From the NCBI GenBank assembly GCA_012520135.1, contig JAAYOX010000397.1, positions 1 through 18,574 on the forward strand: 18,574 nt of DNA, given 5' to 3'. Positions 7,716 through 13,279 of the stretch are shown here, one piece after another. The notes beneath the pieces are model-generated. The model worked only from the letters and a program-made list of their open reading frames with translations. It did not search any database and was not told where the DNA came from. Every line of letters starts with the position of its first letter. Positions within the stretch are counted from its first letter, which is position 1. The position numbers were made by a program, and so were the translations under genes. This stretch comes from Clostridia bacterium. GTDB lineage: Bacteria > Bacillota > DULZ01.

Positions 7716-9524
7716 ATGAATACATCAATGGAAGGATTATCTAGAAGCCATGGCTGCGGTGATTTGCGAATGACCCATTTAGGGGAGACTGTTACCCTTA
7801 TGGGTTGGGTTAGCAAGAGAAGAGACCATGGTGGATTAATCTTTGTTGATTTACGGGATCGCTCCGGCAAAGTCCAGATTGTGTTTAGTCCTGAAATCAG
7901 TAAAGAGGCTTTTCACCTGGCGGAAAGTGTACGTGGGGAATATGTGTTGGCAGTTTCAGGGGAAGTTCGTCAACGACCGGAAGGGACAGAAAATCCTGCT
8001 CTGCCTACCGGCGAAGTGGAAGTTGAAGTCAGGTCCCTGACAGTTTTAAACCAAGCTAAAACACCACCCTTTTACATTACTGAAAATGTGGATGTTGATG
8101 AGAACCTCCGGTTAAGGTATCGTTATCTTGATTTAAGACGTCCTGATATGCAGGAAGGATTGATCTTAAGACATCGAGTAACTAAAACTATCCGTGATTT
8201 TCTCGATGAAAGAGGATTTTTGGAAATAGAGACTCCTATGTTAACTAAAAGCACCCCCGAAGGTGCCAGGGACTATTTGGTACCCAGTCGTGTTCATCCC
8301 GGGGAGTTTTTTGCATTGCCCCAATCCCCTCAGTTGTACAAGCAACTGCTGATGGTTTCCGGTTTTGAAAAATACTTTCAGTTTGCTCGCTGTTTCCGGG
8401 ATGAAGACTTACGGGCAGACAGACAGCCGGAATTTACCCAGTTGGATATGGAAATGTCTTTTATCAACCGGGAGGATATCATCCAACTGGTGGAAGACAT
8501 GTTCTGTCATCTATTCCGGCAGGTGATGGGCATTGAGCTACCTCAACCTTTTCCCCGCTTAAGCTATGCGAAAGCTATGGATAAATACGGTTCGGACAAG
8601 CCAGATTTAAGATTCGACCTGGAGTTAAAAGATGTTACCGATCTGGTGAAGGATTCCGGTTTCAAAGTATTTGCTTCTGTCTGTGCCGCAGGAGGCCAGG
8701 TCAAAGGCCTGCGGGTCCCAGGCTGCGCCCACTATTCCCGGAAGGAATTAGACGATTTGACCAAGTTTGCCGGCATTTACGGCGCTAAAGGTTTGGCTTG
8801 GATGATTCTGGCTCCGGAAGGATTGAAATCTCCCATCAGCAAGTTCTTTACGGAAGAGGAGATTGACGCCATCATTAACCGCCTGGAAGCTGAAACGGGG
8901 GATCTGTTGCTCTTTGTGGCTGATAAACCTCAAGTAGTAGCACAGGCTTTAGGGGCTCTTAGAGTGGAATTCGGCAAACGCCTTAATCTGATCGATCCTG
9001 AAGAATTCAATTTTGCCTGGGTTATCGATTTCCCTTTATTGGAATATGATGAAGATGAAAAGCGGTATGTGGCGATTCACCACCCCTTTACTTCCGCCAA
9101 GGAAGAAGATCTTCCCCTATTGGCTACGGAGCCGCTTAAAGCCCGTGCCCAGGCCTATGACCTGATCTTAAACGGGGTGGAAGTAGGAGGAGGCAGTATT
9201 CGGATTCATAATCGCCAAAACCAGGAACAGCTGTTTTCCCTCCTAGGTTTTAGCCAGGCAGAGGCCCAGGAAAAATTCGGTTTTCTGTTGGAGGCCTTCG
9301 AATACGGAACTCCCCCCCATGGAGGTATCGCCTTTGGGTTGGACCGGTTAGTCATGCTGATGGCAGGGAAAGATACTATACGAGATGTAATGGCCTTTCC
9401 TAAAACCCAAAGTGCATCTGATCTTATGACTAAAGCTCCTTCTCCGGTTGCTGAACAACAACTGAAGGAACTCAAATTAAGAGTGGATGAGAAGAAAACA
9501 GCCGTTGCCCAAGGGGAAGACTAA
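7716..9524 (+). CDS. aspS: Aspartyl-tRNA synthetase, probably non-discriminating (Asp/Asn)
   Basis: A bacterial-type class IIb synthetase of 602 aa. Domains: N-terminal OB-fold anticodon-binding domain (about 1-110), catalytic domain with LPQSPQLYKQLLM (201-213), motif 2 FRDEDLRADRQPEFTQLD (227-244), the GAD insertion (about 290-415), and motif 3 GIAFGLDRLVMLMAG (537-551). His38 in RRDHGGLIF aligns with Leu30 of the E. coli enzyme, and Gly90 in RPEGTEN aligns with Lys81. His and Gly are the residues of non-discriminating enzymes, which also charge tRNA-Asn with Asp for GatCAB to amidate. Start: ATG 7716, with AAGGAGG at 7699-7705 overlapping the hisS stop; TTG codons at 7707 and 7710 are too close to it. 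No convincing terminator follows the stop. Confidence 0.95.
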   Translation: MNTSMEGLSRSHGCGDLRMTHLGETVTLMGWVSKRRDHGGLIFVDLRDRSGKVQIVFSPEISKEAFHLAESVRGEYVLAVSGEVRQRPEGTENPALPTGEVEVEVRSLTVLNQAKTPPFYITENVDVDENLRLRYRYLDLRRPDMQEGLILRHRVTKTIRDFLDERGFLEIETPMLTKSTPEGARDYLVPSRVHPGEFFALPQSPQLYKQLLMVSGFEKYFQFARCFRDEDLRADRQPEFTQLDMEMSFINREDIIQLVEDMFCHLFRQVMGIELPQPFPRLSYAKAMDKYGSDKPDLRFDLELKDVTDLVKDSGFKVFASVCAAGGQVKGLRVPGCAHYSRKELDDLTKFAGIYGAKGLAWMILAPEGLKSPISKFFTEEEIDAIINRLEAETGDLLLFVADKPQVVAQALGALRVEFGKRLNLIDPEEFNFAWVIDFPLLEYDEDEKRYVAIHHPFTSAKEEDLPLLATEPLKARAQAYDLILNGVEVGGGSIRIHNRQNQEQLFSLLGFSQAEAQEKFGFLLEAFEYGTPPHGGIAFGLDRLVMLMAGKDTIRDVMAFPKTQSASDLMTKAPSPVAEQQLKELKLRVDEKKTAVAQGED

Positions 9525-9567
9525 CCGCTGAAACTGTTGTAATCATAGGCTTTGGCAGTCATTTCCC

Positions 9568-9596
9568 TTGCATAAGCTCCTGATTTATGCTAAGAT
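9568..9596 (+). promoter_or_regulatory. Extended -10 promoter of the 6S RNA candidate
   Basis: TTGCAT (9568-9573), a 17-nt spacer and TAAGAT (9591-9596) preceded by TGC (9588-9590, an extended -10) predict a start near 9603. That is about 17 nt before the predicted closing stem of the 6S RNA. The spacer holds an inverted repeat GCATAA / TTATGC (9570-9575, 9585-9590). Confidence 0.65.
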
Positions 9597-9618
9597 AAAC
9601 CTAACAAAAAACAGATTA

Positions 9619-9793
9619 CCGCCCTACGGTGTTTGTGGTTAGCCCTAGTTTTGAGCCAACACATTTTTAAGGGGAGCTTGGCCTCTGGATGTGGATTGTA
9701 GGCCTTCAAACGGAGGAAACAAAAAGCATGCAGGAGAGCACCCACCTGCGAGAGCAGGTTCAAAACGGGGCGTCACGGCACGTGTGGGGTTCC
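9619..9793 (+). ncRNA. ssrS: 6S RNA (candidate)
   Basis: 6S RNA mimics an open promoter and sequesters housekeeping RNA polymerase. The interval can fold into one long hairpin. The closing stem pairs 9621-9627 with 9784-9790, then 9629-9637 with 9674-equivalent distal bases 9774-9781 with one bulge. A second helix pairs GCCC (9642-9645) with GGGC (9768-9771) and GTTTTGAGCC (9648-9657) with GGTTCAAAAC (9757-9766). The middle is a large bubble, and GGCCT/AGGCC (9680-9684, 9700-9704) forms an apical hairpin. A competing hairpin ACCTGC-GAGA-GCAGGT (9744-9759) resembles the 3'-strand hairpin known in 6S RNAs. GAGCC followed by an A/U-rich stretch, and the 3' end GGTTCC, also resemble E. coli 6S. 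Position between aspS and tcdA matches my memory of bsrA in B. subtilis. The ends are approximate. Confidence 0.78.
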
Positions 9794-9821
9794 AATTTTG
9801 TTTGTATAATGTATAGAAATC

Positions 9822-9858
9822 AGGCTTATGCGTCATTGACTGCTAAGCCTTTTTCTTT
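9822..9858 (+). terminator. Intrinsic terminator between the 6S RNA and tcdA
   Basis: AGGCTTA (9822-9828) pairs with TAAGCCT (9844-9850). The stem continues inward as GC/GC and GTC/GAC around an ATT loop, with single-base bulges, giving about 12 bp. A T-rich tract (TTTTTCTTTT) follows to about 9859. It would end transcripts from the 6S promoter and from the upstream operon. It lies only 18 nt before the tcdA start, so tcdA expression would depend on read-through or an unseen promoter. Confidence 0.8.
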
Positions 9859-9876
9859 TGGAAAGAGGGTGACAGT

Positions 9877-10569
9877 ATGGAAGACCAATTGGCTCGTACT
9901 CGACTTCTAATCGGTGATGAAGGAATTGAAAAGCTGAGCAAAAGTTCCGTCATTGTCTTTGGCGTTGGCGGAGTGGGTTCCTTTGCGGTAGAAGCTCTGG
10001 TTCGCAGCGGTATTGGACAGATAACGCTGGTGGATCACGATTTAGTCAACTTAAGCAATTTAAACCGCCAACTGCCGGCTCTTCATTCTACTTTGGGCAT
10101 GCCAAAAGTATCGGTATTGAAAGAAAGGATAGAAGATATTAATCCCCACTGTGAGGTTAAAGTCTGGCAAGAATACTATCAGGCAAGTAATAGAGAAAAG
10201 TTTTTTCAGGAAGAATATGATTATGTGGTGGATGCGATAGACAGCGTAGCCAGTAAGGTTGATTTGATTGAGCAAGCGGTCCGGCGCGGGCTAAAGATTG
10301 TGTCCAGCATGGGAGCAGGAAATAAGCTTGATCCCTTTGGCTTCAGGCAAGGAGATATTGGAGAGACTTTCGGTTGTCCTTTGGCCAAAGTGGTCCGTAG
10401 GGAGTTGAGAAAACGCGATATTGTATCAGGAGTAAAGGTAGTGTTTTCACCGGTACCTTCTATAAACACCGGACAACCTGTTCCCGGGAGTATCTCCTTT
10501 GTTCCTCCGGTGGCTGGAATGATGCTAGCTGCTGTGGTTGTTAATGATCTGTTAGAAAAAAATACATAA
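9877..10569 (+). CDS. tcdA: tRNA threonylcarbamoyladenosine dehydratase (TcdA/YrvM family)
   Basis: An E1-like ThiF/MoeB-fold enzyme. TcdA uses ATP to cyclise t6A37 of ANN-decoding tRNAs to ct6A. Visible features: nucleotide-binding loop GVGGVGS (29-35), VDHDLVNLSNLNRQ (52-65) with the Asp and Arg of the adenylation site, VVDAIDSVASK (117-127), the family segment SSMGAGNKLDP (143-153) and PLAKVVRRELRK (168-179), and a hydrophobic C-terminal segment around 208-225. The VVRRELRK stretch favours TcdA over ThiF, MoeB or HesA. Length 230 aa is slightly short (B. subtilis and E. coli homologues are about 250-270). Start: ATG 9877 with a GAGGGTGA-type site about 7 nt upstream. Neighbourhood aspS - 6S RNA - tcdA is conserved in Firmicutes. 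No clear terminator follows; the csoR promoter begins 17 nt later. Confidence 0.88.
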   Translation: MEDQLARTRLLIGDEGIEKLSKSSVIVFGVGGVGSFAVEALVRSGIGQITLVDHDLVNLSNLNRQLPALHSTLGMPKVSVLKERIEDINPHCEVKVWQEYYQASNREKFFQEEYDYVVDAIDSVASKVDLIEQAVRRGLKIVSSMGAGNKLDPFGFRQGDIGETFGCPLAKVVRRELRKRDIVSGVKVVFSPVPSINTGQPVPGSISFVPPVAGMMLAAVVVNDLLEKNT

Positions 10570-10585
10570 ATTTTTCGGTTCTAAA

Positions 10586-10614
10586 TTGCATTGCTACTTT
10601 TCCTGTATTATAAT
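10586..10614 (+). promoter_or_regulatory. Sigma-A promoter of csoR-trxA
   Basis: TTGCAT (10586-10591), exactly 17 nt and a perfect TATAAT (10609-10614). The predicted start is near 10621, inside the CsoR operator. A repressor bound there would block this promoter directly. Confidence 0.8.
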
Positions 10615-10628
10615 ACCCTCAGGGGGTA
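10614..10628. promoter_or_regulatory. CsoR operator (candidate)
   Basis: TACCCTCAGGGGGTA is a GC-rich pseudo-palindrome (TACCC, three bases, then GGGGGTA). It closely resembles the CsoR box I recall in front of B. subtilis copZA, roughly TACCCTACGGGGGTA. It overlaps the last base of the -10 element and covers the predicted start of the csoR transcript, the expected place for an autorepressor. Confidence 0.75.
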
Positions 10629-10645
10629 GCAGGAGGTGGTTAGTT

Positions 10646-10918
10646 TTGCCTTCTTACTGTGAGCAAAAAGATGGTCTGTTAACCCGCCTTAAGAAAATCG
10701 AAGGACAAGTACAAGGCTTACAGAGAATGCTTCGTGAAGACAAGTATTGTGTGGATGTCTTGATCCAGATCGCTGCCGTTAGAGCCGCTCTGGATAGAGT
10801 AGGAGTTATCCTATTTGAGAACCATACAAGAGATTGCCTGATCAAAGCTCTGGAAGAAGGTCGGCAAGAGGAAATGGTGGATGAACTGGTTGAAGTCCTT
10901 CGTAAATTCCTTAAATAA
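10646..10918 (+). CDS. csoR: Copper-sensing transcriptional repressor, CsoR family
   Basis: A 90-aa all-helical DUF156/CsoR-family repressor. The Cu(I) ligand set of M. tuberculosis CsoR (Cys36, His61, Cys65) is reproduced with the same spacing as Cys35, His60 and Cys64 (KYC, ENHTRDC). The neighbouring Tyr34 and Glu80 of the allosteric network are also present. The His separates it from the persulphide sensor CstR, and the pattern differs from the Ni/Co (RcnR) and formaldehyde (FrmR) branches. The helix 1-2 signature LLTRLKKIEGQVQGLQRML (11-29) is canonical. Start: TTG 10646, with AGGAGG at 10631-10636 and 9-nt spacing; in-frame codons further upstream would run through the operator and promoter. 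trxA follows after 23 nt with no terminator, so they form an operon. Metal identity is inferred from ligands and operator. Confidence 0.9.
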   Translation: MPSYCEQKDGLLTRLKKIEGQVQGLQRMLREDKYCVDVLIQIAAVRAALDRVGVILFENHTRDCLIKALEEGRQEEMVDELVEVLRKFLK

Positions 10919-10941
10919 TTTCCAGAAAGGAGCTAAGGGGA

Positions 10942-11271
10942 ATGGCTAGTGAAAACGTAGTTGTTGTCACTAACGACAATTTCCAAAAGGAGGTACTGGA
11001 AAGCGATCTGCCTGTATTAGTAGATTTTTGGGCTGCCTGGTGTGGGCCCTGCAAAATGATCGCTCCGGTCATCGAGGAAATTGCCGAAGAGTTTAAAGGG
11101 AAAGTTAAAGTCTGCAAGCTTAACGTAGATGAAAACGCTGAGACAGCCGGCGAGTTTGGTATTATGAGTATCCCGACTCTACTGCTGTTTAAAGACGGAG
11201 TTTTAGCCGGACAACAAATCGGCTTCCAACCCAAGGAGGCATTAGTCCGCTTCATCAACGGAGCAATATAA
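10942..11271 (+). CDS. trxA: Thioredoxin
   Basis: A 109-aa cytoplasmic thioredoxin with the classic active site WCGPC (33-37), VDFWAAW before it, the cis-proline loop in MSIPTLLLF (75-83) and the C-terminal GFQPKEALVRFI helix (94-105). It reduces protein disulphides with electrons from thioredoxin reductase. An extra cysteine (58, in VKVCKLNVDEN) is at a position where many thioredoxins have a hydrophobic or other small residue. Start: ATG 10942 with AAAGGAG at 10926-10932. It has no promoter of its own that I can see, so it should be expressed with csoR from the CsoR-controlled promoter. A strong terminator follows the stop by 8 nt. Confidence 0.95.
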   Translation: MASENVVVVTNDNFQKEVLESDLPVLVDFWAAWCGPCKMIAPVIEEIAEEFKGKVKVCKLNVDENAETAGEFGIMSIPTLLLFKDGVLAGQQIGFQPKEALVRFINGAI

Positions 11272-11279
11272 CATACTGA

Positions 11280-11309
11280 AACGGTTAGTGTAACAGCTAG
11301 CCGTTTTTT
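11280..11309 (+). terminator. Intrinsic terminator of csoR-trxA
   Basis: AACGGTTAG (11280-11288) pairs with CTAGCCGTT (11297-11305), nine pairs including one G-U, around an 8-nt loop and followed by T's to 11309. It ends the csoR-trxA transcript. Confidence 0.9.
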
Positions 11310-11336
11310 GTATTTATTATGAAATGATTGTATACT
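11308..11336 (+). promoter_or_regulatory. Possible promoter of rarA
   Basis: TTGTAT (11308-11313), 17 nt and TATACT (11331-11336). The -10 is good and the -35 only partly matches consensus. A promoter is expected here because the csoR-trxA terminator lies immediately upstream. Confidence 0.5.
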
Positions 11337-11370
11337 TAGAAATAATGTCCTTGAGGAGAGGGAGACTACC

Positions 11371-12684
11371 ATGAATCTGTTTGATTACAGCAAAGAAGAA
11401 GAACTGAAAAAATCTGCTCCTTTAGCCATGAGAATGCGTCCCCGTACACTCGATGAATACATAGGCCAAGAACACCTGGTAGGGCCGGGTAAGTTATTGA
11501 GACGAGCAATTCAGGCAGACAGGCTTTCGTCCATGATTTTTTACGGTCCTCCGGGTACAGGCAAAACCGCCTTAGCCAAGGTAATTGCTGAAACTACTTC
11601 ATCCCAATTCGTGCAGCTCAACGCTGTTGCTGCCGGTATAAATGATTTGCGGAAATTGATTGAGGAAGCAAGTCAGCGGCTGGGGATGTGGCAACAGCGA
11701 ACCATTCTTTTTATCGATGAAATTCACCGCTTTAATAAAACCCAGCAAGATGCGTTGCTGCCCTCGGTGGAAGAGGGGGTAGTTATTTTGATCGGCGCCA
11801 CTACGGAAAATCCCTATTTTGAGGTAAACGGAGCCTTGTTATCTCGCTCTCAGGTTTTCAGCTTAAAGCCTTTGGAGCCTGAACACCTTAGGGCTATCAT
11901 GGAAGCAGCTCTAAAGGATGAGGACCGGGGCTTGGGAGGAATGATAATTGATATAAGCGAGGAGGCTTTGACACATATTATAGATGTAGCAAACGGGGAC
12001 GCCAGAAGGGCTTTAAATGCTCTGGAACTGGCTGTTCTTACGACAGAGCCCCGAGAAGATGGTACCAGGTATATTGACCTGGAGGTGGCAGAAGAATCCA
12101 TTCAGCGAAAAGCTATTCGATACGACAAAGCCGGTGATCAACATTATGATGTGATTTCCGCCTTTATAAAAAGCCTGCGGGGTTCTGATCCCGACGCAGC
12201 GTTGCACTGGCTGGCCCGGATGCTTGAAGCCGGGGAAGACCCTCGTTTCATTGCCCGCCGGATGATTATTTTGGCAGCAGAAGACGTTGGTTTAGCTGAT
12301 CCCCAGGCATTAGTGATCACAATGGCGGCTGCCCAGGCTTTTGAGTTTGTAGGTATGCCGGAAGGCAGGCTGCCCCTGGCCGAAGCTGCCGTTTACCTGG
12401 CTTGTGCACCGAAAAGTAACGCCATTATCAAAGGAATCGACCAAGCCATTAGCGATGTCAGAGAAAAACCTTTAAAGGAAGTCCCCGTTCACTTGCGGGA
12501 TGCTAGCTACCCAGGGGCTGCAAAATTGGGTCGAGGTAAAGGCTATTTATATCCCCATCATTTTCCCGGCAACTATGTTAAGCAGCAGTATTTACCTGAC
12601 AATCTTTTGGATGTATCTTATTACCAACCTTACGACAATGGTTTTGAAAAAGAAATTAAAAAAAGAATGAATAAATCTGAGTGA
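11371..12684 (+). CDS. rarA: Replication-associated recombination protein A (RarA/MgsA AAA+ ATPase)
   Basis: RarA is a AAA+ ATPase related to clamp-loader subunits and RuvB. It acts at stalled replication forks and single-stranded gaps and binds SSB. Visible: the family N-terminus PLAMRMRPRTLDEYIGQEHLVG (17-38, in part), Walker A GPPGTGKT (59-66), Walker B LFIDEIHRFNK (113-123), sensor 1 GATTENPYFEVN (142-153), and the C-terminal part with RRMIILAAEDVGLADP and YLACAPKSNA, which belongs to the tetramerisation/replication-factor-C-like region. Length 437 aa is normal. Start: ATG 11371 behind GAGGAGAGGGAG (about 11353-11364). The stop (12682-12684) lies inside the upstream palindrome of the iscR control region. 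In B. subtilis rarA is likewise near an Rrf2-type regulator gene (cymR). Confidence 0.94.
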   Translation: MNLFDYSKEEELKKSAPLAMRMRPRTLDEYIGQEHLVGPGKLLRRAIQADRLSSMIFYGPPGTGKTALAKVIAETTSSQFVQLNAVAAGINDLRKLIEEASQRLGMWQQRTILFIDEIHRFNKTQQDALLPSVEEGVVILIGATTENPYFEVNGALLSRSQVFSLKPLEPEHLRAIMEAALKDEDRGLGGMIIDISEEALTHIIDVANGDARRALNALELAVLTTEPREDGTRYIDLEVAEESIQRKAIRYDKAGDQHYDVISAFIKSLRGSDPDAALHWLARMLEAGEDPRFIARRMIILAAEDVGLADPQALVITMAAAQAFEFVGMPEGRLPLAEAAVYLACAPKSNAIIKGIDQAISDVREKPLKEVPVHLRDASYPGAAKLGRGKGYLYPHHFPGNYVKQQYLPDNLLDVSYYQPYDNGFEKEIKKRMNKSE

Positions 12685-12694
12685 ATTACTCGGT
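12676..12694. repeat. Palindrome 1 of the iscR control region (candidate Rrf2 operator)
   Basis: TCTGAGTGAATTACTCGGT, an imperfect 19-bp palindrome (GAGT/ACTC core) centred at 12685. It lies just upstream of the -35 and overlaps the rarA stop. Its right half ACTCGGT is the exact reverse complement of the left half of palindrome 2. Confidence 0.6.
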
Positions 12695-12700
12695 TTAATC

Positions 12701-12730
12701 TTGACAAAAGGACTTTGGATTAAGTAAAAT
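12701..12730 (+). promoter_or_regulatory. Sigma-A promoter of iscR
   Basis: A perfect TTGACA (12701-12706), 18 nt and TAAAAT (12725-12730), giving a start near 12737 inside palindrome 2. No terminator separates iscR, iscS, iscU and mnmA, so it probably drives all four. Confidence 0.8.
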
Positions 12731-12733
12731 AAT

Positions 12734-12752
12734 ACCGAGTAAATCACTAGGA
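12734..12752. repeat. Palindrome 2 of the iscR control region (candidate Rrf2 operator)
   Basis: ACCGAGTAAATCACTAGGA, an imperfect palindrome centred at 12743 over the predicted transcript start. With palindrome 1 it forms a larger inverted repeat: 12681-12694 and 12734-12747 are reverse complements at 13 of 14 positions, with the promoter between them. Confidence 0.6.
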
Positions 12753-12775
12753 ATTAAAAGGGGGTGGATTGTCCG

Positions 12776-13228
12776 GTGAAATTGTCTACCCGAGGAGAGT
12801 ATGGCTTACGAGCAATGTTTGACCTAGCAATGCGACAGGGAGAGGGCCCCATCCCTTTAAAAGATATAGCAGAACGTCAAGCAATCTCAGGCCATTACCT
12901 GGAACAGTTAATTGCCGGTCTACGGAAAGCCGGGCTGGTAAAAAGTGTCCGTGGTGCTCAAGGTGGATATATGCTGGGGCGATCCCCGGAGGAAATTACC
13001 GTGGGGGACATTGTGCGGGTTTTGGAAGGCCCCATCGGTCCCACGGAATGTGTTAGTGAAGATGATGCCGCTTATTGCGACAGATCAGAAACCTGTATTG
13101 CCCGGCGCGTATGGGCAAGAGTTAGGGACAGTATTGTTGAGGTAATGGATTCAATTACTTTAAAAGACATGTGTGCAGAGGCTGAAAAAATCGCACAGGA
13201 AAGCAAAGGCAATATGTATTACATTTAA
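12776..13228 (+). CDS. iscR: Rrf2-family Fe-S cluster regulator, IscR-like
   Basis: A 150-aa Rrf2 winged-helix regulator. The N-terminus KLSTRGEYGLRAMFDLA (2-18) and the wing VRGAQGGYMLGRSPEEITVGDIV (58-80, in part) are canonical. Three cysteines, 92, 101 and 107 (spacing C-x8-C-x5-C), are the expected Fe-S ligands of the IscR/NsrR group; CymR, the cysteine-metabolism branch, lacks them. IscR reports Fe-S sufficiency and represses the assembly operon, and the downstream iscS-iscU supports that over an NsrR (nitric oxide) role. Start: GTG 12776, with GGGGGTGG at 12760-12767 and 8-nt spacing; the GTG at 12764 overlaps that site. Two palindromes flank the promoter, which points to autoregulation. 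iscS follows after 51 nt. Confidence 0.9.
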   Translation: MKLSTRGEYGLRAMFDLAMRQGEGPIPLKDIAERQAISGHYLEQLIAGLRKAGLVKSVRGAQGGYMLGRSPEEITVGDIVRVLEGPIGPTECVSEDDAAYCDRSETCIARRVWARVRDSIVEVMDSITLKDMCAEAEKIAQESKGNMYYI

Positions 13229-13279
13229 TATTACCTGCAACACAAATCCAATTTTACTTATTGTAATGGGGTGAATACA

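Noticed and set aside
9805..9810. Perfect TATAAT just after the 6S RNA as a tcdA promoter
   Set aside because: The -35 position (9782-9787, GTGTGG) is poor and the transcript would run straight into the terminator at 9822-9858. Kept only as a comment.
9645..9910. Short open frames on both strands across the aspS-tcdA interval
   Set aside because: They overlap the 6S RNA fold and the terminator, have no good ribosome binding site and encode low-complexity, unfamiliar peptides.
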